In this document: piece by piece, positions 1-5,961 of the stretch
Position numbering within the stretch: position 1 is the first letter of the stretch
How the letters are laid out: each line of letters begins with the position of its first letter
Assembly (NCBI GenBank): GCA_000438015.1
Contig: FR901589.1
Coordinates: 65,002 to 70,962 of the forward strand
Length of the DNA: 5,961 nucleotides
Source: Coraliomargarita sp. CAG:312
GTDB taxonomy: Bacteria; Verrucomicrobiota; Verrucomicrobiia; Opitutales; Intestinicryptomonadaceae
Direction: 5' to 3'
The notes under the pieces: generated by a model
The model's database searches: none
What the model saw: the letters and a program-made list of their open reading frames with translations, nothing else
Told to the model about the DNA's origin: nothing
Position numbers and translations under genes: made by a program

Positions 1-84
1 AATCGTCTGGACTTCTGAATCCGTAAAAGCGAAAACATCCAAGTGGATGATCCGAAAAAACGCGGAAAAAGACAGCGCGTTGAC

Positions 85-90
85 AGGCGG
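85..90 (+). promoter_or_regulatory. weak Shine-Dalgarno-like site before ruvC
   Basis: AGGCGG lies 4 nt before the ATG at 95. It is an imperfect match to AGGAGG and the spacing is short, but it is the only purine-rich element near a candidate ruvC start and so favours 95 over the in-frame ATG at 47. The reading frame is open without a stop from base 2, so an upstream start cannot be excluded from this window. Confidence 0.35.
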
Positions 91-94
91 ACAA

Positions 95-583
95 ATGAAC
101 GGAATCGTTCTCGGCATAGACCCAAGCCTTCGCGGCACAGGGCTGGCAGTATTGGAATCAATGCCCGATGGAACTTTGCGCTATATTGAAAGCCTTACCG
201 TATCAAACCACAAATCTCTTTCAATGCCGGAATGCCTTGCAAATATATTCAAGCAGACTGCAGCAATAATAGAGCGGACACATCCAGTATGCGCTGCAAT
301 CGAACAAAGCGTTTATGTGCAAAACTTTAAGACTGCTATGATTCTTGGGTCGTCGAGGGGAGCGGCAATCGCTGCGGCTTCACTGGCTGGACTAGATGTC
401 TATGAATATCCGCCCCTAAGAATAAAACAAGCGGTCATAGGCTACGGGAGGGCAAGCAAAGAACAGGTCTCCCGCTCTGTTTGCGACCTTGTAAAAGGCG
501 CGGGAATTCTTCCAAACGACGAGTCTGACGCAGCCGGAGCGGCAATCGCCCATATATACACCCACAAAATAAAATCCGTTTAA
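95..583 (+). CDS. ruvC: crossover junction endodeoxyribonuclease RuvC
   Basis: RuvC is the dimeric, Mg-dependent resolvase that cuts Holliday junctions, working with the RuvAB branch-migration motor in recombinational repair. The 162-residue product from ATG 95 has the usual length of the family. The four acidic catalytic residues of the RNase H-like fold are visible: D9 in GIDPS, E70 in AAIEQ, and D142 and D145 in a DESD motif that aligns with the DAAD of E. coli RuvC, followed by H153 in the place of the conserved His. GYGRASKEQV (116-125) matches the family GNGRADKEQV motif. An in-frame ATG at 47 would add 16 residues (MIRKNAEKDSALTGGQ) unlike any RuvC N-terminus I know, so 95 is preferred. 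ruvA and ruvB are not in the window. The next gene begins 11 nt after the stop, so co-transcription is likely. Confidence 0.95.
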   Translation: MNGIVLGIDPSLRGTGLAVLESMPDGTLRYIESLTVSNHKSLSMPECLANIFKQTAAIIERTHPVCAAIEQSVYVQNFKTAMILGSSRGAAIAAASLAGLDVYEYPPLRIKQAVIGYGRASKEQVSRSVCDLVKGAGILPNDESDAAGAAIAHIYTHKIKSV

Positions 584-594
584 ACTTTAAAATT

Positions 595-1449
595 ATGAAA
601 AAAACTCTAATAGCCATGGCTGCCGGAATGGGCAGCAGATTCGGAGGCCTGAAACAAGCCGCAAAATTCGGGAACCCTCCGAAAACAATGCTGGACTTCT
701 CCATTGGAGACGCAATGGAAGCAGGATTTGAAAAAATCGTATTTGTCATAAGAAAAGATATAGAATCAGCTTTCAGGGAAAGCGTATCGGCAAAATACGA
801 AAAACTTGCGGACGTACGCTATGTATTTCAAGAGGCTTGCGGTGCAAAACTGCCGGAGGGACGGACAAAACCATGGGGAACCGGGCATGCCGTTCTAGCA
901 TGTTCCAACGTCGTCTCCGAACCGTTTCTGGCAATAAACGCCGACGATTTTTACGGGAGCAAAGTCTACAAGCAATCTGCAGAATTTTTGGGAAATCGCT
1001 CTCCCAATACCTACGCTCTGGCTGGATACAAGCTGAAAAATACTCTATCAAAAAACGGCGGAGTGTCTCGCGGAATTTGTTCGGCAGACTCAAACCTGAA
1101 TCTTATGGATGTGCGTGAGTTTACAGGACTCGAATTTGACAAGTCCTCCGGGAAAATATCGTCAAATGAGGGGGAGTTTTTTACCGGAGACGAATTTACC
1201 TCGCTTAATTTTTGGTCTTTTAGTGTCGATTTTATGAAACTGCTGGAACGATACTTCGACGACTTCATGAAAGAAAATTCCCAAAGTTCCAAGGCAGAAT
1301 TTTATCTCCCTTCCGCGGTAGGAAGGGCGGTAAAAGAAAACGCGGCAATAGCTAAAATTCTTCCTACCGACGAAATCTGGCAAGGAGTCACCTACCGTGA
1401 GGATGTCGCTGCAGTAGAAGAATTTTTTAAGAGCCGTACATTAATTTAA
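595..1449 (+). CDS. sugar-phosphate nucleotidyltransferase family protein (NTP transferase fold)
   Basis: This 284-residue protein has the Rossmann-like fold of NDP-sugar pyrophosphorylases, which join a nucleoside triphosphate and a sugar 1-phosphate to give an NDP-sugar and pyrophosphate in the cytoplasm. The nucleotide-binding signature AAGMGSRFGGLKQ is at 9-21, the glycine-containing GTGHA at 95-99, and the metal-binding NADD at 115-118. NGGVSRG (154-160), NFWSF (205-209), EFYLPSAV (235-242) and WQGVTYREDV (262-271) match conserved stretches of a roughly 300-residue bacterial subfamily annotated only as nucleotidyltransferase. There is no C-terminal left-handed beta-helix of the GlmU or GlgC type, so it is a catalytic domain alone. 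The true sugar and nucleotide are unknown. It starts 11 nt after ruvC with no clear ribosome-binding site and is followed 26 nt later by an unknown membrane protein, so the context does not reveal the pathway. Confidence 0.85.
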   Translation: MKKTLIAMAAGMGSRFGGLKQAAKFGNPPKTMLDFSIGDAMEAGFEKIVFVIRKDIESAFRESVSAKYEKLADVRYVFQEACGAKLPEGRTKPWGTGHAVLACSNVVSEPFLAINADDFYGSKVYKQSAEFLGNRSPNTYALAGYKLKNTLSKNGGVSRGICSADSNLNLMDVREFTGLEFDKSSGKISSNEGEFFTGDEFTSLNFWSFSVDFMKLLERYFDDFMKENSQSSKAEFYLPSAVGRAVKENAAIAKILPTDEIWQGVTYREDVAAVEEFFKSRTLI

Positions 1450-1475
1450 ATACAACCCTACCCCAATTCAACGCA

Positions 1476-2891
1476 ATGAATAAAGTAATACCATCGGTTA
1501 TTTCCCTTCTAGCATTGGCAGCAATATTGGCTTTTGCGCTAAAAGACAGCATCCGCCCCAAAGAACAGCTCCCTCCAATAAAGTCCTCCCAACCAAGCCA
1601 AGATGCAGGCATAAAGAGCGCCAAGCCTTCCTCAAAAGATGTTGCGCAAATCTCGGAAGCCGCAAGCACCTCCAAATTTGGAGCCCGCATATACACTAGC
1701 CTCCAAAACCCCAATATGCAATGGTGGTTTAATCTGCCCCCAAATTCAACTCCTCATATAGCCCCGATAAAAAAACTCTTTATAGGCCAAACATTTTCCA
1801 TATTTTCTTTTTTGGACAAAGCGCAAATAAAAGATGGAAAGTTCTCCGTGACATATTCCATAGAAGTTGTGACTCCAGACAATGCAAGAGAAACTCTCTT
1901 AAAGCCCACATTATTTGAGGGGGAGAAAAAAAGCAAAGACGTAATTCTGGCATGCCCCGACATCATCACCGCAAATGCCACTAAAGATTACAAGGAAGGA
2001 CGCTACTTTTTTGAAATATCAGCAAAAGACAATATATCCGGACAAGAAGCAAAAGGCTCCACATACGCCGACTTTGTAAAATGGAGCCCGCCAAATCCGT
2101 TTGTCGGAGAAAAGCTGGTTTATGATTACATCAGAGGTTTTTATCTTCAGCCGTCGGCTGAACACCTCTATTCGATTTTCTTCTCAAAAGACTTAAATTT
2201 GGAACAGAAAGGAGCGCCGAACTCTCTAAATTATACCCTAATTGGATTTCTAAAAGCCGCATTTAAAAATTGCAGCTTTTTAATGGACGAAATAAGAAAA
2301 AACTTCAAGAGCTACGACAATCTTGAGCGATCCAAGATAATATTTCTTATGGCAATATGCAACGCCGATGCAATAGACGACAGCCTTCTAACTCAAAAGG
2401 AGCGCGACTATCAAAAGCGCATACGTGAAGCCAGTTTCCCCGATCCTTACAAGAGTTGGGACAGAGTTCTTGGTGCAGCCCAGATGGACATGCTTTTTGG
2501 AGAATTTATGGCAGACGGAACGTACGCTCCGATACGCCGCGTAATGGATTTGTTATCATACGCCTCAGAAGCAGAATTTGCGGAAAAAGCCATCGCCGAA
2601 AAGAAAAAGCCCGAAGCCCCATCTGACAGGGAGAAATTTATGCTGGGAATTTTAAACCGCACCGCCATATATTCTTTGTTGCGCCGTGCGCACCAAGACC
2701 CTTTAATAGCAGACTATTGCATTTGGGCCATCTTGAACAACGACGTACCTGCCAACGGAGTTGCCGAATTCAAGCCTTTTTTCATAAAAGACGCAAATAA
2801 TAGCCAGCATCAAACGGAAACCCCAAAAGCTGCGGGGAAAAAAGAACCTGAGCATCAAAATGTGAAAACGCCATCCATAGAATCCAGATAG
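1476..2891 (+). CDS. membrane-anchored protein of unknown function
   Basis: I do not recognise this 471-residue protein as a named family. A hydrophobic helix at about 5-22 follows a short Lys-containing N-terminus. It has no lipobox Cys and no clear signal-peptidase site, so it reads as a signal anchor with the rest outside the cytoplasmic membrane. Residues about 28-62 are a Pro/Ser/Lys-rich linker. Residues about 98-200 have alternating beta-strand patterns (for example GKFSVTYSIEVV at 121-132 and GRYFFEISAKD at 175-185), suggesting a beta-sandwich domain. Residues about 215-440 look helical, with aromatic-rich segments such as MDMLFGEFMADGTYAPIRRV (337-356) and DPLIADYCIWAIL (408-420). 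The tail from about 441 is polar and probably disordered. The beta-sandwich and helical assignments are my reading of residue patterns, not a database match. It begins 26 nt after the nucleotidyltransferase gene with no evident Shine-Dalgarno site. Confidence 0.85.
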   Translation: MNKVIPSVISLLALAAILAFALKDSIRPKEQLPPIKSSQPSQDAGIKSAKPSSKDVAQISEAASTSKFGARIYTSLQNPNMQWWFNLPPNSTPHIAPIKKLFIGQTFSIFSFLDKAQIKDGKFSVTYSIEVVTPDNARETLLKPTLFEGEKKSKDVILACPDIITANATKDYKEGRYFFEISAKDNISGQEAKGSTYADFVKWSPPNPFVGEKLVYDYIRGFYLQPSAEHLYSIFFSKDLNLEQKGAPNSLNYTLIGFLKAAFKNCSFLMDEIRKNFKSYDNLERSKIIFLMAICNADAIDDSLLTQKERDYQKRIREASFPDPYKSWDRVLGAAQMDMLFGEFMADGTYAPIRRVMDLLSYASEAEFAEKAIAEKKKPEAPSDREKFMLGILNRTAIYSLLRRAHQDPLIADYCIWAILNNDVPANGVAEFKPFFIKDANNSQHQTETPKAAGKKEPEHQNVKTPSIESR

Positions 2892-2985
2892 TCATAGACT
2901 AAGGCGTATTTGTTTTTAGCCCAGAGCCAAACCGGAGCGTAGCGTTTTTGTTTTAGATTCGGCAAAAAGGCTTTCCCTAAAATTA

Positions 2986-3672
2986 ATGGAAGATATTTTA
3001 AGAAACATCTTTAAGGACAAGGCAGCTTCTCCTGAAAAGCTTTTAAAATTCGGATTTAAAAGACAGAATGGAAATTACATTTTCCGAGCCCCCCTTCCTG
3101 GAACAGGATTTTGCATGGAGGTGAAAATTGACGGTACAGAAAATATTTCCACAAAAATTATGGATCCGGATTTCCATGAACCCTACATTTTGCATCTCGT
3201 AGGCAACGCGAGCGGAAATTTTGTTGGCAAAATAAGGCAATTTTATAAACAAGAACTCTTAAAAATCGCCGATAGCTGCTTTGAAACACATATATTCAAA
3301 AGCGTTCAATCCCAGGAAATTATAGATTATATTGCTTCAGAGTACGGGGACAGCCTAGAATTTTTGTGGAAAAAATCTCCAAACAACGCCATATGGCGCA
3401 GAAAAGACACCCGAAAATGGTACGGGGTTATGCTTACCGTTTCAAGACGCAAATTTGGGCTCGACTCCGATGAATTTGTTGAAGTCTTGAATTTCATGAC
3501 AAATCCGGGCGCCACAAGCCCGGTCGATTTTAAATCCTACTTTCCCGCCTACCACATGAATAAAAAAAACTGGTGCAGCGTCATTCTAAATAGCGCGGTC
3601 GCAACGGAAGAAATCTGTAAGAGATTGGATTACAGCCGCATGGCGGCATCAGGCAAAAAGCCAAAGCCCTAA
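2986..3672 (+). CDS. MmcQ/YjbR family protein, two-domain form
   Basis: The C-terminal half (about 105-220) is a YjbR-like (CyaY-like fold) domain. It shows EYGDSLEFLWKKSP (119-132), the IWRRKDTRKWYG segment (136-147), the RRKFGLDSDE stretch (154-163) and the hallmark YFPAYHMNKKNW (185-196), where the family has PaYHMNKxHW. The family is annotated as DNA-binding on structural grounds, but its biological role is unclear. The N-terminal half (about 1-100) is the extra domain found in the longer, roughly 220-residue versions known from Firmicutes and others, including KIMDPDF (57-63) and the conserved CFETHIFKS (98-106). The product has 228 residues, a normal length for that architecture. The gene follows the unknown membrane protein after 94 nt, long enough for its own promoter, though none stands out. 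A purine run (AAAAAGG, 2964-2970) lies 15 nt before the ATG, too far to be a convincing ribosome-binding site. It ends just before a bidirectional terminator. Confidence 0.88.
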   Translation: MEDILRNIFKDKAASPEKLLKFGFKRQNGNYIFRAPLPGTGFCMEVKIDGTENISTKIMDPDFHEPYILHLVGNASGNFVGKIRQFYKQELLKIADSCFETHIFKSVQSQEIIDYIASEYGDSLEFLWKKSPNNAIWRRKDTRKWYGVMLTVSRRKFGLDSDEFVEVLNFMTNPGATSPVDFKSYFPAYHMNKKNWCSVILNSAVATEEICKRLDYSRMAASGKKPKP

Positions 3673-3707
3673 AACATCGCCCCATATTTTCCAAGTATGC
3701 AAAAAGT

Positions 3708-3738
3708 AAGAAAACTTCCCTGTGCGGGAAGTTTTCTT
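3708..3738. terminator. bidirectional intrinsic terminator
   Basis: The arms AAGAAAACTTCCC (3708-3720) and GGGAAGTTTTCTT (3726-3738) are perfect 13-bp complements around a 5-nt TGTGC loop. A 3-bp G-C core beside the loop is extended by A/T-rich pairs, so the A-rich arm faces the U-rich arm on both strands. On the minus strand the stem is followed by ACTTTTT, and on the plus strand by TTTTATTT after about ten bases. It sits 35 nt after the stop of the YjbR-family gene and about 30 nt beyond the stop of the convergent esterase gene, where a shared terminator is expected. Confidence 0.85.
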
Positions 3739-3767
3739 GGCTGAAAGTCTTTTATTTAAAACAAAAT

Positions 3768-5002
3768 CTATTTATTTGATTTTCGGCAAGTAAGCTTTTC
3801 AGGAGGCTGATAGCTGTGGGTGCGGCCTTGCGTGAATAAAATCGTCTTTTTACACTTTGCGTTGTTGTATAAAACTGCTTCCCCAGACGGAGGGCATGTA
3901 TAGTCGCCAAGCCCGGCGTCTATAAAGAGTTCGCACTTCACCCGCTTTACTTGGTTTGTTGTGTCGTAATATCCCAGCGCCTCGGTATATTTCGGCAACC
4001 ATCCATTCAGCCTGCCCACATTCACGCCGTTTAAGTCGCACATCCATGGGACAACCGCATGGCAATATGTCACGTCATGGTCCAATGCCGCAGCCGAAAT
4101 ACATTGAAAAGCTCCCATGCTACCGCCTGAAACAGCAAGATTTTTTCCGTCCCATTGCGGCTGGCTTTTTACGAACTCCAACGAGCGGATTGCCCGAAGA
4201 ATCATATGGTTGAAATATGTAGTTTCAGGATCGGAATTTTCCTTCTCGTTCCAACCAAATCCCTTGAGTTCCCCGTTTTTTAAGGCCTCGTAATATTCTT
4301 TGGGGCGGCCGTTATCTATGCTGTGCGGATTCACCCGCAAAACTAAACTTTTCCCGTCACCCAATTCCGGACCAACTGAATATACTCCATAACCTGAAAA
4401 TATAACCGATGCCGGAAGAGACTTTTCGGCAGCTCCTTTCGGATACGACAGAAACGCGCGAACCGGCTTGCCAACGCAATCTATCCAAACTTCAAAAGAT
4501 TCATAATTTTCATTGTACGGCTTTACTTTTACCATTTTTGATTTTAACGGAACTTTCGCAAGTCGCGCTTTTTGTCTTTTCCAGAATGAATCAAAATCTT
4601 TCGGCTCTTTTGCTGACGACTTTATTTTTGCAAAATCCGCGCAAGCGCCGCCTTCGTAAGTATGCGAATCTTTCAACTGCTTGCCGTTTTCATCGACAGC
4701 CACGATCCGCAAATGCACAAATCCAGGCTTAGATAAGCTGGTTTCATATTCAAAAGGCTTATCCGCAGAGGAAACCGACTCCCCTGATGCCGTTATTCCC
4801 TCGTCCGATCGCAAAGTCCAAAACAGCCTTTTCCACCGACGGGTTTGCCGTCCTCCATAAGGCTGACTGAAAATTTCATTGTTTCCCCCGACTTATATTC
4901 TATTGGAGACTTATCCGTAGTCCCTTTAAAATACAAATTTGCAGCAGATAATAAAGCCGCGGCAAAAAATAGCAAAGATCCAAAATATATTTTTTTTATC
5001 AT
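3768..5002 (-). pseudogene. secreted CE7 acetyl-xylan esterase / cephalosporin-C deacetylase family, interrupted by a one-base frameshift
   Basis: Enzymes of this alpha/beta-hydrolase family (AXE1, carbohydrate esterase family 7) remove acetyl groups from xylo-oligosaccharides and related acetyl esters. Translation from ATG at 5002 gives a signal peptide (MIKKIYFG, hydrophobic core, LSA-A cleavage near residue 20) and the start of a beta-sandwich domain, then breaks after K58 (4829-4831) and stops at 4793. The remainder continues in another frame to 3768, giving about 411 residues if joined. In joined numbering the nucleophile Ser is about 295 (GGSMG), Asp about 367 (GLGDYTCPP) and His about 396 (GRTHSY), all intact, as is the NPHSIDNGR region. 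One extra A in the run at 4829-4832 would restore a smooth reading GKRLFWTLRSDEG. The downstream part could start at TTG 4814 but would lack the signal peptide. No Shine-Dalgarno site precedes the ATG. It converges on the YjbR-family gene and diverges from the TPR gene. Confidence 0.8.
4829..4832 (-). other. frameshift site in the esterase gene
   Basis: On the coding (minus) strand the bases read GGT GGA AAA GGC in the upstream frame, and AGG CTG TTT TGG in the downstream frame using the last A of the AAAA run. The two frames join exactly at this A4 run. Either one A has been lost, by mutation or read error, or ribosomes slip back one base at A-AAA. No obvious stimulatory stem was seen just downstream. 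The upstream frame reads on to a TAA at 4793-4795. Confidence 0.75.
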
Positions 5003-5167
5003 AATAATTCAAAAAGATTCGGTCAACATGTCCCAACAACAGTTGCTAGGAAAATCCTGGCTAAAAAAAAGAGCAATAAAAAAATAAAAGAATCTAAAAA
5101 AACAGTTTTATTCTTGATTGAAATTCAAAAGTGTGCTTTTTTTACCGTCTATATTACTACAAGAAGT
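5003..5167. promoter_or_regulatory. divergent AT-rich intergenic region between the esterase and TPR genes
   Basis: This 165-nt spacer must carry the promoters for both outward-facing genes. It is very A/T-rich on the right side. A TATATT (5150-5155) could be a -10 element for the + strand gene, but no good -35 hexamer lies 16-18 nt upstream. Two weak inverted repeats are present: CTAGGA/TCCTGG around an AAA loop (5046-5060), and AAGAAT/ATTCTT (5088-5093 with 5110-5115) with an inner AAAA/TTTT. They could be operators but are short enough to arise by chance in such sequence. Confidence 0.35.
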
Positions 5168-5896
5168 ATGAGTGATAATAATTTCAGAAAAGGTCCGCAC
5201 AGCGCCAAGAATAAACCGTTCTCGGCAGAACGTGGCGAAGCAATTAACGATGCAGTGCCGTCGTCGGACGAGCGTAAAACAGTCATATTGGACGAAGATT
5301 TAGAAGGCGTTGAATTTGAAGACAAGGTTTGGCTTTATTGGATTCGCAATAAAAATTTTATACTAGGCACGGTTGCGGCGGCATTTATAATTGTTATTGG
5401 AGTACAAGGCTGGAAACTTTGCACGGCCAATAGGAATGCGAAACTAGCAAGCGAATACGAAGCCGCATCAACGCCAGCGCAGTTGGAAGAATTTGCAAAA
5501 AGCAATTCTGGGACAAAATTGGCTGGAGTCGCATTGATTCAAAATGCCGACGGCGCATACGCAGAAGGCAAATACGACCAAGCACAAAAGCTTTATGCAC
5601 AGGCCCAAAAAGATTTGTCAAAAACAGTTTTACTTGGGCGCGCCAAACTCGGAGAAGCTGTATGCATATATGCATCCGGAGACAAGGCAAAGAGCGAATC
5701 CGCATTAAAAGCCGTATTTGAAGACGCGACCCTTGCCCAATCGTACAGGGCCCAAGCGGGTTATCTATTAGGTCTTGCACAAAAACAGGCGGGGAAAAAC
5801 GCCGAAGCCAAGGAAACTTTGAAAAAGGTTTCTGAAACCCAAGGAGACGGCATATTTGCACAAATTGCCCAGGAAACTCTTTCTCAAATGGAATAA
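5168..5896 (+). CDS. YfgM-like inner-membrane protein with periplasmic TPR-like repeats
   Basis: The 242-residue product from ATG 5168 has a charged cytoplasmic tail (1-62), one transmembrane helix (about 63-82, NFILGTVAAAFIIVIGVQGW), and an Ala-rich helical region to the end. Helix pairs there fit tetratricopeptide-like repeats: about 117-150 (GVALIQNADGAYAEGKYDQA), about 154-187 and about 192-223 (AGYLLGLAQKQAGKNAEAKE). The topology is that of YfgM, which in E. coli associates with the SecYEG translocon and the periplasmic chaperone PpiD, but sequence similarity is loose and the exact role here is inferred. An in-frame TTG at 5114 would add 18 residues, but the extension (MIEIQKCAFFTVYITTRS) is not tail-like, so the ATG is preferred. 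No usable Shine-Dalgarno site is present. The gene stands alone, diverging from the esterase gene, and nothing recognisable follows it in the last 65 nt. Confidence 0.8.
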   Translation: MSDNNFRKGPHSAKNKPFSAERGEAINDAVPSSDERKTVILDEDLEGVEFEDKVWLYWIRNKNFILGTVAAAFIIVIGVQGWKLCTANRNAKLASEYEAASTPAQLEEFAKSNSGTKLAGVALIQNADGAYAEGKYDQAQKLYAQAQKDLSKTVLLGRAKLGEAVCIYASGDKAKSESALKAVFEDATLAQSYRAQAGYLLGLAQKQAGKNAEAKETLKKVSETQGDGIFAQIAQETLSQME

Positions 5897-5961
5897 CACT
5901 TTTGTTTATATCGGTTTGTAAGGTTTGTCAGACGGGCGCACGGTACTATTTCAATTGCCGT

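Noticed and set aside
95..583. Apparent loss of the fourth catalytic Asp in RuvC (DAAG instead of DAAD)
   Set aside because: A shifted alignment with the conserved His places DESD opposite DAAD, so both acids (D142 and D145) are present.
773..1118. Overlapping open frames on both strands inside the nucleotidyltransferase gene
   Set aside because: Arg/Ser-rich shadow translations. The motifs of the real protein lie in the 595-1449 frame.
2892..2985. Possible terminator or promoter in the gap before the YjbR-family gene (AGCGTAGCGTTTTTG and TAGATT)
   Set aside because: AGCGT-AGCGT is a direct rather than inverted repeat with no stable stem before the T-run, and TAGATT has no matching -35 hexamer at proper spacing.
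3956..4213. Plus-strand open frames opposite the esterase (also 4409-4732)
   Set aside because: They are antisense to the conserved catalytic region of the esterase and have no domain or start signal.
4845..5087. A + strand open frame of 80 codons ending in a short Lys-rich peptide (MSQQQLLGKSW from 5028)
   Set aside because: Its first half is antisense to the esterase signal-peptide region, it has no ribosome-binding site, and its end is driven by A-rich sequence. The 19-residue piece from 5028 alone has no supporting evidence.
5394..5861. A 155-codon minus-strand open frame inside the TPR gene
   Set aside because: Arg/Leu-rich composition with no recognisable domain. It is the complement of the Ala/Lys-rich coding sequence of a clearly real gene.
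5897..5961. Possible RNA gene or hairpin at the right edge (ACGG/CCGT pairing, 5940-5961)
   Set aside because: Only four base pairs plus a wobble, with no tRNA or other RNA signature, and the sequence is cut by the window end.

Overview
The window holds six protein-coding loci in about 6 kb, densely packed and moderately AT-rich, with nothing that looks mobile: no insertion sequence, no CRISPR array and no RNA gene that I can recognise. Gene content and style suggest a host-associated, lower-GC member of the Verrucomicrobiota (Opitutales-like) or a relative. The pointers are a secreted CE7 acetyl-xylan esterase with an N-terminal beta-sandwich extension, a YfgM-like anchored TPR protein, and almost no Shine-Dalgarno sequences. 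This assignment is an inference; there is no 16S or other decisive marker here.

Left block (95-3672, all + strand): ruvC (Holliday junction resolvase, probable start 95), then after 11 nt a sugar-phosphate nucleotidyltransferase-like gene (595-1449), then after 26 nt a large membrane-anchored protein of unknown function (1476-2891), then after a wider 94-nt gap a two-domain MmcQ/YjbR-family protein (2986-3672). The first three could share a transcript. Their products have no obvious common pathway, so this looks like an ordinary housekeeping cluster rather than a dedicated system.

Middle (3673-3767): a perfect 13-bp inverted repeat at 3708-3738 lies between two convergent genes and looks like a terminator shared by both strands.

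Right block: a CE7 acetyl-xylan esterase gene on the minus strand (5002 down to 3768). It has an intact signal peptide and intact Ser-Asp-His residues, but a one-base frameshift in an A-run (T4 on the + strand, 4829-4832) separates the first 58 codons from the rest. Across a 165-nt AT-rich divergent spacer is a + strand gene (5168-5896) for an inner-membrane protein with a periplasmic TPR-like domain. The last 65 nt (5897-5961) show no gene that I can support.

I found no clear new defence, mobile or regulatory system. The points most worth a second look are the frameshift in the otherwise well-preserved esterase and the unrecognised 471-residue protein.
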